The translations under genes were made by a program, and so were the position numbers. From positions 186,001-250,000 of the forward strand of contig NZ_BATJ01000006.1 in the NCBI RefSeq assembly GCF_000467125.1: a stretch of DNA of 64,000 nucleotides, in the 5' to 3' direction. Every line of letters begins with the position of its first letter. Position 1 is the first letter of the stretch. Under the pieces are notes generated by a model. That model saw nothing but the letters and a program-made list of their open reading frames with translations. It did no database searches and had not been told where the DNA came from. Shown here piece after piece: positions 28,230 through 37,528 of this stretch. The stretch comes from Vibrio proteolyticus NBRC 13287 (GTDB taxonomy: Bacteria; Pseudomonadota; Gammaproteobacteria; Enterobacterales; Vibrionaceae).

Positions 28230-28742
28230 AAATTTGATTCTCAGTTGAAGATATAACGCAGCGATCGAGTTGCTTGAGCGCGATAAGCGATCACTGACAA
28301 AGTGCGACATTCTGATGGGTTTATGAGTCTGCGGCAACCAATAATTGAGTTTTATTGACAATATAAAGGGCTTTTTGACTAAAAAATTGCGCTCGTTATG
28401 CGTCACACTCACAAGGTTAACACACGTTTTACACACACCTTCGTTACACATCAGCTAGGGCTGGTAACAATTTATGATCATGTGGCAGTGAGCGTTGTTT
28501 GTCGGTGTCCAGCGGAAGTGGGGGAAGACAAAGGATTCGATAGTAACAAAATGAATCGATGGTTTCTGTTAGATCAACGTCAGGTTGTTATCAGTAAAAT
28601 GACAAGTAAATGATTACACATAGTAAAAGAAGGATTTAGTGCGCCTGATTTTTCTCATATTGTGTTGATTTCATACTTTTATAGAAATCAAAATTTAACA
28701 ATGAATATCTTTATGATCTCATGATGGTTTTGCAGTTTCGAT
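28230..28742. other. Leader of the helicase gene and AT-rich spacer
   Basis: The first ~220 bases are open in frame with the helicase but are more likely a long 5' UTR, which is common for DEAD-box genes. The remainder is AT-rich with no convincing gene. Confidence 0.4.
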
Positions 28743-29093
28743 CTCTTTTCCTAATTAATTCGGTTGAATTTTGAACGTTTCGTTTGCTAGTATTTTGCCC
28801 ACAATAATTCGGCACGCTCATATATTATGAAATTATTTTCAAATAAGAGGGTGTTATATCAATCTGCGCAGTACTTATGATTTTGGTTGAATTTGGTTAT
28901 TATTCTGGTTGAATGGTAAACAAGTTGCCTAGAATAGAGTTACGTAGCAGTTTTTATTTTAAGTTAGGTAGAAATGGCTAAGAACACAGACTCTGTTTTA
29001 GTTGAAAATCATGGAACATGTCATATGAAATAATCCTTATTTACGTAAAAGTATATTTGTTATAAGTAAATTCTGCTGTTTAATTTAAACAAG
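28743..29093 (+). repeat. Duplicated AT-rich leader, copy A (upstream of protease A)
   Basis: Homologous over about 350 nt to 36855-37193. Matching blocks in the same order include CTCTTTTCCTA, CGGTTGAA, CTGCGCAGT, a 27-base identity (28902-28928), CAGTTTTTATTT, ATGGCTAA and GAAAATCATGGAA. Each copy ends about 320-340 nt ahead of a metalloprotease start, so it probably holds shared promoter or 5' UTR control. Confidence 0.75.
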
Positions 29094-29409
29094 GCTAGGT
29101 ATGGGTATTCTTTCAATGCCCTGGCTTCATATATTTCAGTTGATGCTGGTATTAAATTATATGCATCATTAACTAGGTTTATATGAGTTGAATGTTTAAA
29201 TTAGAATCAGGTTTCTTATGGGTTGAATCATCGTATCATTTATTGGCCGACAAGATTCAATTTTTCAAATACTAGAATAATTAACTCCTTAACAATCCTA
29301 ATGCTCTAATTCATACCCGGTCAATGTATACGGTGGCCTTCTAGCGCCTGCCGTTTTGTTGCTGTGTCAAATTAGGGCTCATGAGTTAAAAGACCCTAAG
29401 AATTTAAGT

Positions 29410-32400
29410 ATGTTTAATCTCTTTTTTCGATCCGACATTTTCACTTCTCGCTTTCGCAAGCGACATGTTCTGGCACTGGTAGGTGCAGTTACTCTGTTGA
29501 CTACTGGTACAGCGTCCGCAGATCCGGTTGCGCAAGGTGGTTCAACGTTGAAACATAACCATGAGCATCATGCTGGTCAAAACGGCGCGGCCCATGAAGT
29601 AAATCAAAAACGTCAAATCGCGAAGCAGCAAACTCGGGCATTGGCTAAAGCTTTGGCTGATTATCGTGCGGCTGGCCAATCCGATAAAGCTCAGTCTCTG
29701 AACCAATTACTGAGTTTGGCGGCGCAACGTCAGACCCTGATGGCCGAACTTGTAAAGTCGGATCCAAAAGGTGCTTTGAGTATGCTTCTGACTGCGAAAG
29801 AGCGAGAAGAGCTGCCAGATGAAGCGCAGGCTTTCTTAGAAGAGCAGCAGGAGCTAGATGGTGAACTGGAAGTCTTTTACGAAGACTACGCTGATCACAG
29901 CAAAAGTCGCATGCGCCAGATTCTGAAAACAGAACACGGCCGTATTGAAATCCACTCAGCGAACAACTCACAGTTGCATAAGATGCAATCTGGAATGAAA
30001 GTGCGCGCGAAAGGTTGGCGGTTCGCAGATAGTGGTAGCTCGTCAGACTCATTGGTATTGCAAGATGGTCAGGGCAGTCTGTCGGTGTTGTCTCAGGACA
30101 GCACGGCCACTTCAACGAATTCTGGTACCACAACCGCTGCGTTGACAAATACGCTCGGTGAGCAGCGTACTTTAGTGTTGTTGGTGAATTTTCAGGACAA
30201 TGCACAACAGCCATGGAGCATTGATGAAGTCAAAAACATGGTCTTTGGAACCGTCAATGAATTCGTAAAAGAGAACTCGAGTGGTCAGACTTGGCTGAGC
30301 GGTGATGTACATGGTTACAACACGCTGCCAATGGATTCTACGACTTGTGACTCAAGCGGCATTGATCGATATGCCCGTCAGTATGCCGAAGAAGATGGTA
30401 TTGACTTGAGCAACTACAACCGACTGATTTATGTGTTTCCAGAGGTCAGCAGCTGTGGATGGACAGGAAAGGGGACTCTGGGCGGCACTCAATCAAGAGC
30501 TTGGGTAAATGGGGCTCTGACCTTGAACACGATTGGTCACGAGCTGGGTCATAATTTTGGATTGCATCATGCTGAAAAACTGGATTGTGGTAATGATGTG
30601 ATTGGTAACAATTGTGTGTCGGTCACTTACGGAGATACCCTGGACATCATGGGCGCGGCGGGCGTTGAAGGGCATTACGGTGCTTACAACAAAGAGTTGC
30701 TGGGATGGTTAAATATCAACAATAGCGAAATCGCTATTGCGGATAGTGACGGCAGTTATCAATTAGAGCCTTATGAATCCACCAAAGTTGGTGCAGTGAA
30801 AAGCTTGAAAGTTCGACGTGGTACCGATTCAGTTACGGGTGAACCTAGCTGGTACTATATTGAATATCGTCAACCAGTGGGGTTTGATGATTTTCTTGCA
30901 GGTAAAGATGGCATTACCAACGGCGTTGTGTTTCGCATTGCGACGGAGGCTAATGACCGAGGCTCTCAGTTGCTGGATATGACACCATCCAGTTCCTGGG
31001 TTGATATGGATGATGCTGCGCTTGCGGTTGGCAGTAGCTATACCGATTCTGAAGCGGGTGTCACGATTACGACTGAGTGGGCAAACAGTACTGGTGCCAG
31101 TGTACATGTCAGTTTTTCCGAACAGACTTGCACACAGAGCAATCCGACAGTGACCGTGTCTTCGAGCTCGGCCTCTGATGGTATTGCAGGAAGCACTGTC
31201 AGTTACAATCTGATGGTGAAAAACAATGATGGTAATGGCTGCCCAGCGTCTGATTTCAATGTGTCGGCAAATGTTCCTGCTGGTTGGGTTGCAAACGACG
31301 CGACGCTGAGTATTGCGCCGGGAAGCAGTGATACCGCAACGTTAAGTATCACGTCGAGTGACACCGCGGCGGCAGGTTCATATAGCCTCGCAATCGAGGC
31401 AATAAACAGTGCTGATAGCAACTATCGAGGTCAGGTGACCGCAAACTATACAGTCGAAGCACCGGTTGCGACGTGTGTATTGGCAAGTCCGACGTTGACG
31501 CTTACAGCAAGTCAAAGTGGTGACGTGGCGCCGGGAACTACAGTCAGTTATATCGCGACACTGACCAGCCAGGATAGTGAGTTGTGTGATGCGGCCGTTG
31601 TCGATGTGATCGCCAGCGTTCCTGACGGTTGGAGTGCAGATAGCAACACAGTGACACTGGCACCGGGTGGGACGGCGTCTGTGAAGCTGGATGTTACATC
31701 CGCTATTGATGCGTCAGCAGGGGTTTATCTCGTAGATGTGAACGCATTCAATACCGCAGACATCAGTTATCGTAGTAGTGCTGAAGAGCGTTATTCTGTG
31801 GCGGCTACCGCGCCGGTTTGTGAATCAGTGGCTCCTCGAATGAGTATCTCGTCGACCTCTGGCGAGGTCGAAGCGGGTACATCCGTGGCTTATAACGTGA
31901 CGGTGACCAATCAGGATAACTCAGACTGCACCGCAACAACCTTTAATGTGTTCGCTGAGTTGCCTGCAGGCTGGAGTGCGACAAACAGCAACGTGACCCT
32001 GAATCCAGGTCAGAGTGCAACGGTAAGGCTTAACGTAACGTCGGCGGCGACAGCGTCAGAGGGGGCGTATAACGTTCTTATCAAAGCGCAAAATACCGAA
32101 CAAACTAATTTAGTCAGTAGTGGATCGGCCAGTTATGTTATTGCCAACGCTGTTAATACATCGCCAGTCGCCGTGAACGATGCGATTACGCTTTCTTCTA
32201 AGAACGCGATGTTGATTAATGTCCTGGCCAACGACAGCGATCCTGAAGGGGACACCTTGACCATTGTCAGCGTGACTCAGGGAGCGAAAGGATCGGTTCA
32301 AATTACCGCGGATGGACAACTGCGTTACACGCCAGCTAAAAGCTTTAAGAGCAGTGATACGTTTACCTACACCATCAGTGATGGGGATAAAACCGCGACA

Positions 32401-32469
32401 GCGACCGTCTCGGTCAGTCTGAGTGGTTCTGAGAGCGGCGGCGGTAACAAGGGCAAAGGCAAAAGGTAG
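29410..32469 (+). CDS. Secreted M11-like zinc metalloprotease A with NEW3 repeats
   Basis: About 1019 residues. A signal sequence with a basic start is followed by a hydrophobic stretch (VLALVGAVTLLTTGTASA), then a ~200-residue pro-region rich in charged helices. The catalytic domain (RTLVLLVNFQDN onward) has the metzincin site HELGHNFGLHH at 377-387 and a downstream LDIMGAAG Met-turn. Three NEW3-type Ig repeats, each with paired cysteines, start near 573, 688 and 803. A cadherin-like domain (SPVAVNDAITL...YTISDG) follows, then a Gly/Lys tail GGGNKGKGKR. An in-frame ATG at 29356 is possible but gives a poorer signal peptide. Likely exported and secreted to degrade host or matrix protein. Confidence 0.82.
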   Translation: MFNLFFRSDIFTSRFRKRHVLALVGAVTLLTTGTASADPVAQGGSTLKHNHEHHAGQNGAAHEVNQKRQIAKQQTRALAKALADYRAAGQSDKAQSLNQLLSLAAQRQTLMAELVKSDPKGALSMLLTAKEREELPDEAQAFLEEQQELDGELEVFYEDYADHSKSRMRQILKTEHGRIEIHSANNSQLHKMQSGMKVRAKGWRFADSGSSSDSLVLQDGQGSLSVLSQDSTATSTNSGTTTAALTNTLGEQRTLVLLVNFQDNAQQPWSIDEVKNMVFGTVNEFVKENSSGQTWLSGDVHGYNTLPMDSTTCDSSGIDRYARQYAEEDGIDLSNYNRLIYVFPEVSSCGWTGKGTLGGTQSRAWVNGALTLNTIGHELGHNFGLHHAEKLDCGNDVIGNNCVSVTYGDTLDIMGAAGVEGHYGAYNKELLGWLNINNSEIAIADSDGSYQLEPYESTKVGAVKSLKVRRGTDSVTGEPSWYYIEYRQPVGFDDFLAGKDGITNGVVFRIATEANDRGSQLLDMTPSSSWVDMDDAALAVGSSYTDSEAGVTITTEWANSTGASVHVSFSEQTCTQSNPTVTVSSSSASDGIAGSTVSYNLMVKNNDGNGCPASDFNVSANVPAGWVANDATLSIAPGSSDTATLSITSSDTAAAGSYSLAIEAINSADSNYRGQVTANYTVEAPVATCVLASPTLTLTASQSGDVAPGTTVSYIATLTSQDSELCDAAVVDVIASVPDGWSADSNTVTLAPGGTASVKLDVTSAIDASAGVYLVDVNAFNTADISYRSSAEERYSVAATAPVCESVAPRMSISSTSGEVEAGTSVAYNVTVTNQDNSDCTATTFNVFAELPAGWSATNSNVTLNPGQSATVRLNVTSAATASEGAYNVLIKAQNTEQTNLVSSGSASYVIANAVNTSPVAVNDAITLSSKNAMLINVLANDSDPEGDTLTIVSVTQGAKGSVQITADGQLRYTPAKSFKSSDTFTYTISDGDKTATATVSVSLSGSESGGGNKGKGKR

Positions 32470-32501
32470 ACGATGCCAGCAGGTGACAAATAGCACAACC
32501 T

Positions 32502-32536
32502 AAGAGGCAATGGTGTACGTCCATTGCCTCTTTTTT
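32502..32536 (+). terminator. Terminator of metalloprotease A
   Basis: Perfect 12-bp stem (32502-32513 with 32521-32532), 7-nt loop and six Ts. Confidence 0.9.
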
Positions 32537-32559
32537 ACATAGATTTTGTGAGATGAACT

Positions 32560-33348
32560 CTAGGGTTTGGCTTCTTCTGCTAACAGTTGCTCGAACAAAG
32601 CAGAGAAAACCCGGTAGTCTTGCGCGCCAACAACCAGTTTGGGCTCAACCATTTCGTTGTTTTCAATCCGGCCGATAAGAAAGCTCGGGGTGCCTCGAAC
32701 ACCTAAAGACGTCGCTAAAGTAATATCTTCATTGATCTTTTCTACCACTTTGGGATCGCTGAGGCACGCAGTGAACTTAGTCATGTCCAGAGACAGCTCA
32801 CCAGCCGCTTTCTGATACAGCTCGTCACCCAACTGGCGGACGTTCGCAAACAATGAATCCCGCATCGGCCAGTACGCGTTTTGTTGAAAGCTACAGACTG
32901 CGGCCACGGCAGCGCTTTTCGCCTGAGGATGGAATTTCAAAGGGAAATCCCTGGCGAGGTAGCGTAATTTTCCCGAGTCAATGTAGTTGTCTTTAATTTT
33001 GGCGAACGTTTGGTCTACATAACGTTTACAATATGGACACTGGAAATCGGAGAACTCGATGATGGCAATTTTCGCACTAGTTTCTCCCATGGAAGGGATC
33101 TGACCGTTACCGTCAAAGTCTGGCTGGTTAGGCAGTATTCTCGACTTAGGTGTCTTCGCCTCCGCGGCCGCGGTTTTTATCTCGTCGACCTGAGTGTTGA
33201 TATCGGCGACATCTTGTTGTAGCTGCTTGACTTCATCTCTGAGTGAGGCGATCTCGGACTCCAGTTTACTGTCATCCTTAGGTTGGCAGGCAACGATAAA
33301 TGAAATGATGACCAGTGAAAAGCACAGTTGACTTACAGACCTAAACAT
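32560..33348 (-). CDS. DsbA/BdbD-like thiol-disulfide oxidoreductase lipoprotein
   Basis: 262 residues. The signal peptide ends in a lipobox (FIVAC, Cys21). Residues 27-62 form a heptad coiled coil. The thioredoxin-like DSBA domain has active-site CPYC at 104-107 and the cis-proline loop RGTPSFLIG. Expected to introduce or rearrange disulfides in the periplasm while anchored to a membrane. It lies between a secreted cysteine-containing protease and a secreted cysteine-rich protein, so these may be its clients; that part is inference. Confidence 0.85.
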   Translation of the reverse strand: MFRSVSQLCFSLVIISFIVACQPKDDSKLESEIASLRDEVKQLQQDVADINTQVDEIKTAAAEAKTPKSRILPNQPDFDGNGQIPSMGETSAKIAIIEFSDFQCPYCKRYVDQTFAKIKDNYIDSGKLRYLARDFPLKFHPQAKSAAVAAVCSFQQNAYWPMRDSLFANVRQLGDELYQKAAGELSLDMTKFTACLSDPKVVEKINEDITLATSLGVRGTPSFLIGRIENNEMVEPKLVVGAQDYRVFSALFEQLLAEEAKP

Positions 33349-33563
33349 TGTCTATCCCTCGCTGTAAAAATTGTCTTTAGGCCAATGAAGACGTTGTTTG
33401 TACTTAGTGATTGATGCTGCGCGAGACCAACCAATGCGTTGCGTTGACGCACAAATTTGTGAAAGCCAGCAATAGCACCAATGGATGTTTTTCTTAACGG
33501 ACAATACACAAATTATAGATAATTCATTCTTGGCCGCCGTCTTATGTTTAAGATGGGATAATG

Positions 33564-33593
33564 AAAGGACGATGAGTTACCTCATCGTCCTTT
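33564..33593 (-). terminator. Hairpin terminator after the 814-residue secreted protein gene
   Basis: Perfect 13-bp stem AAAGGACGATGAG / CTCATCGTCCTTT with a 4-nt loop. Ts follow weakly on - and more strongly on +. Confidence 0.6.
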
Positions 33594-33639
33594 AGTTTTA
33601 TTTTGTATCAGAATGACTTATTGCACGATAAGCAATGCT

Positions 33640-36084
33640 TTAAGGCTCATTCGTAACAAAGATCATTTCAACCTGCGTATCGACTGGAGCGGAATCGCCA
33701 TCGTCCAGCGAGAAGATTAAACCGTTCGGGCCGGTAAACAGCTGGTTGATGTCTGGATCCGCAATGCCGGTAGCAAATCCTGGGTACAGTTTGATGGTAA
33801 AGCCGCACTCAAGCGTCGCTCCTTGCGAGATAACCGCGCCTGCATGACAGAACGAGTATGGTCCGTCAGCGGCATCGTAAGGTCCGAAGCCAAGCGCAGT
33901 TTCGTTGAGAATATCAAACGATCCAGGAACACCACCGCCGTCTATCAGGTTAACACCACCAATTTTCAGTGCTGCGATGGTGACATCGTCGACACCGTTA
34001 TTTGGCAAGCGTACAAATACTCTGGCTTTAAGAGCAATTTCAGGAGTGATCTGCAGTGGTACATCGAGGAACTCGACGTCGGCAGGGTCACTGGCATCTT
34101 TCATTGCGCCATCAGAGTCAATACCTCGGATAGTGGCCATGTTGGTGAGTGTTTCACCTGCATTACCCTGAACTTGTAAGGTAATTTCACAGCTTGCGTA
34201 TTCTCCTGGCATCAGCTCTACTCCATCGCCAAGTGGAACGGCTGGGACTAGAGGAGCGCCATTTTTGGAGTCGACGTTACATTGTGAGGTCAGGTTTGTG
34301 AATGTCGCCAGGCCATCTGGGTCAACCACATCTTCTAACGTGTCGAAGATAACGTTATCCACACTGCTGGCATCCACACTGAACTCAAACTTGTAAAGTA
34401 CATCTTCAAAGTTGCTGCTATCACCGGTTTCTGGCACTTGGTGGGTCACACCATCGGCCTCGCCGCCAGCAGTTTTGATCAGCGCAATCACGGACGGTAC
34501 ATCAGAGAAGCTGACAGTCGCACTGTTCATCGCTGTATCAGTATCATTCTCATCGTCTGTCGCTACCGCAGTGACGGTGTTGGAGTGGGCCATATCACCG
34601 AAGTCACCTTCAATCAGGGCTGTGAATGTACAGGTATAATCGCTACCTGCCGCAATCGTAACGCCGGTATTACAGCTCGTCGCTGTGACTGCTCCACCAA
34701 CACTGAGTATGTTGAAGTCGGTATCCGTTAGGCTGGTTAATGTGAGTGGTGAATCCCATGTTTCACTGGCAGCCGCTTCATTGGTGACGGTCACCGTGAA
34801 CTCAACAAGATCGCCCGGTTCCAGAACGGATGTAGGGTTAGCTGTTTTTGACACGCTGATATCGGGTGGCAAGTTAGTGATTTCAACTGACTGCTTGTTA
34901 CTACAGAATCGGCCTGCGACACCACCAAGTCCCATAGGACACGTTTCACCGTTGGTTACATCGTCACCATTTTTATCCAGTAGGCTCAATGCCACAACGT
35001 CGTCTATCAGCAGTGGCGCTGCGATCATAGGATCGGTGATATTAGGTAAATCACGAGCAACGACGTGTATTGTAAATTCACAGCTGTAGGTACTAGATGG
35101 AGGGATTTCACCAGCGCCGTTACCTATGTCTGCGGGCTGTGTACACACGGTGTCTGTCAGGTATATTCCGTCAGGTGTAGTTGAAGTCACAGTTGTGGTA
35201 GAACCCCATAGGTCCAGAGATTCTTCACTGTAAAGACCGTCTGCGCCGACATCAAATTCATCAGTTAGCGATGTGATAAACAGCGAAGTAGAGTTGTCGT
35301 TAGTGAAGCTCACTGAATAAGTAAATTCACCTCCTGGCTCTGGTAATGTGTTGGTAGTTTTAAGGGTTTTGGTAATTGCTGGAGGATCGGGTTTGATGAA
35401 AACATCAATATTAAAGGTGTCACAATTACATTTAGACTTGGTGTTTGGGATCTGGCCCGCATATGGGTCTTCTGCAATTGTACAGTTGTCACGCTCTATA
35501 TTGTCCCATGCGGCACAATAAGTGAAATCCGCGCGATTGTCGTTGTCTTCATCGGTACACAGCATAGTGATGGTTTCGTTGGTCAGTGTGTACTCATCTG
35601 GTCCCAGCGCCTTGGTGATATCACCACAAGCATCGCCGTCAAGATCGACATCGGCTGTTTCTCCGCTGCCGCCGGGGACAGGTAGGATCATGCTACAGTT
35701 CCGGCCACCGTCTTGAACAATCTGAGGGCTATCTTCGGTTAAAGGAAGATAGAAAGTTGTATCGTAACGCTCATTAGCGTTAGTACGAATGGTCACATCC
35801 GCCTGAAATGAAAATACTTTACCTGGAGAACATTCCGCATTTGGGTCGAGTGGCGTTACTTTGGTAATTTCAACGTCATTAGCGGTACAGTTCAGTGCAT
35901 CCTGAGGCAAAGAGTTCCCTGGCTTCAACAAATAAGCATCGGCCATACACACTTTTTCACTGGGTGAAAGCGAGTAGGCTTCCGCATGAGCAGGGGATTG
36001 ACTCGTTATCCCGTACAGGGCAGCCGTACTAACCAGGATGACACTGAACACCCTGCAAAGCCGACTATGTATTAATCGTTCCAT
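33640..36084 (-). CDS. Large secreted cysteine-rich protein with DUF11-like repeats
   Basis: 814 residues. The signal peptide ends near SPAHAEA (residue 35). The first ~230 residues are unusual: about ten cysteines and acidic patches such as DVDLDGDACGD and CTDEDNDNRADF that look calcium-binding. After that come three or four DUF11-like Ig repeats (for example ITKTLKTTNTLPEPGGEFTYSV and ISVSKTANPTSVLEPGD). About twenty cysteines in all. No C-terminal anchor is visible. Probably an extracellular or surface protein; function unknown. It is transcribed divergently from protease B across a long AT-rich gap. Confidence 0.75.
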   Translation of the reverse strand: MERLIHSRLCRVFSVILVSTAALYGITSQSPAHAEAYSLSPSEKVCMADAYLLKPGNSLPQDALNCTANDVEITKVTPLDPNAECSPGKVFSFQADVTIRTNANERYDTTFYLPLTEDSPQIVQDGGRNCSMILPVPGGSGETADVDLDGDACGDITKALGPDEYTLTNETITMLCTDEDNDNRADFTYCAAWDNIERDNCTIAEDPYAGQIPNTKSKCNCDTFNIDVFIKPDPPAITKTLKTTNTLPEPGGEFTYSVSFTNDNSTSLFITSLTDEFDVGADGLYSEESLDLWGSTTTVTSTTPDGIYLTDTVCTQPADIGNGAGEIPPSSTYSCEFTIHVVARDLPNITDPMIAAPLLIDDVVALSLLDKNGDDVTNGETCPMGLGGVAGRFCSNKQSVEITNLPPDISVSKTANPTSVLEPGDLVEFTVTVTNEAAASETWDSPLTLTSLTDTDFNILSVGGAVTATSCNTGVTIAAGSDYTCTFTALIEGDFGDMAHSNTVTAVATDDENDTDTAMNSATVSFSDVPSVIALIKTAGGEADGVTHQVPETGDSSNFEDVLYKFEFSVDASSVDNVIFDTLEDVVDPDGLATFTNLTSQCNVDSKNGAPLVPAVPLGDGVELMPGEYASCEITLQVQGNAGETLTNMATIRGIDSDGAMKDASDPADVEFLDVPLQITPEIALKARVFVRLPNNGVDDVTIAALKIGGVNLIDGGGVPGSFDILNETALGFGPYDAADGPYSFCHAGAVISQGATLECGFTIKLYPGFATGIADPDINQLFTGPNGLIFSLDDGDSAPVDTQVEMIFVTNEP

Positions 36085-36854
36085 CGTTTACCTTCCTGTT
36101 TCATAAAAGAAGTAGATAAAAGGGCTCTGTAAATGCGGTCATACCGGATTTCCTTAAACCTCCCAGGAAAAACCGATAAGTTCAGTACCACGCCCTTGCG
36201 TCTAGACAGCACCTCCAATGCTTTGTGACATCAATGGTCAGTTCAGAGGCCTCTGCCTGGCTGACCACTTAATAGGCAAAAAGCGAACCAAAATGTATCG
36301 CATTGAATTTTATTAACTTTTTAAAATATGAAGTGCGTTTTGAGGCACGAGATTGAACAAAGTGTTCACTGTTAACACACAGCGTCAGAAGGAACTGTCC
36401 AGAATCAGAAAGAGAATCAGTTAGTTGTGGGGAAATGATATAGTGGTCGAAAATTGAGGAGGTACGTTACAGGTGAACACTTGGTTTACAGTTTGCAGTG
36501 GAGTAGGAAAAAGAGGGTAATAAAAACGCAACATTTGTGGATGCGTGGAAGTGGGTTGTATAAAGTACGAAAAGTAACTCTAGCGATATCCCATGAGTTG
36601 TTAAGCAACTGGTTGATCTATTGTCATGGCTGGTGAAGCGTTTTTAGTGGAAGAAGATATCAAAAATTGTAAAGGGCTATTGTAAAGTTGTGGTCAAGTT
36701 TTGAACCGTTATATGACAAGTTCATGATTACTAATATTAAAAAGTAATGATTACCGGTCTATAAAATTATATCTCTATGATTTCATATCTTTATCGACTT
36801 CAAAAATTAATATTTTATATCTTTCTGATTTGAAAATTGTTTTAAAACCGAGTT
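36085..36854. other. Long AT-rich intergenic region
   Basis: No convincing gene. It must contain the promoter of the 814-residue protein gene. At 36303-36333 a 31-base stretch (TTGAATTTTATTAACT...) closely matches the first 32 bases of the protease B gene at 37529, possibly a relic of another copy. Confidence 0.4.
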
Positions 36855-37193
36855 CTCTTTTCCTATCTATAGCGGTTGAAAATTAACCTGTTCGTTTGTT
36901 AATATTCTTCCACAATAAATCAACACACCCAATGCTATGAAATTTATTTCAATGTGGGTGTGATAATAACCTGCGCAGTGATCATGATTTTTGCAGTTTT
37001 GTATATCATTCTGGTTGAATGGTAAACAAGTTGCGTAGAATGGAGTCATGTGCCAGTTTTTATTTAAAGTTGTTTAGATATGGCTAAAACTCAAGCTCTG
37101 TTGAATTGAAAATCATGGAAAATTTCATATGAACATATCTACTTAATTATAATAAATTTACTTTATTAGGCTTCTGATATTTAATTTAAGCAA
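36855..37193 (+). repeat. Duplicated AT-rich leader, copy B (upstream of protease B)
   Basis: Counterpart of 28743-29093, with the 27-base identity at 37008-37034. The remaining ~335 nt to the protease start are AT-rich without a gene. Confidence 0.75.
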
Positions 37194-37528
37194 TGGTCAT
37201 TGTTACCTTTGATATATTATCGAATGTCTGTATATCTTGGTTTACTATGTTCTTAATGTTTAAATTAAACTCATAGCCATCGCTATCTTAAATTTATCTT
37301 TAAGGTGCGCTCATCTCAAAGTAACTCAGTATGCTTTTTACTAAGCATGATGATTACTTGTTTTTTATTAAAATTTAAACCTATTTTTGCCATGTTTATG
37401 GTGAGAAGGGTTTTGCTTTTTAATGATATTCAAGTGACTTCGGGTTGAGCTGTTTTGTTCAGAATTTTTCCGAAACTATTTTATAGCTAATTAGCTTTTC
37501 AATGATCCGCTAATCCGAGGTATATACG

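Noticed and set aside
28971..29035. Tiny peptide frame beginning ATGGCTAA in the protease leader
   Set aside because: The duplicate leader has the same ATGGCTAA, but its frame ends after nine codons with a different peptide, so a leader peptide is not supported.
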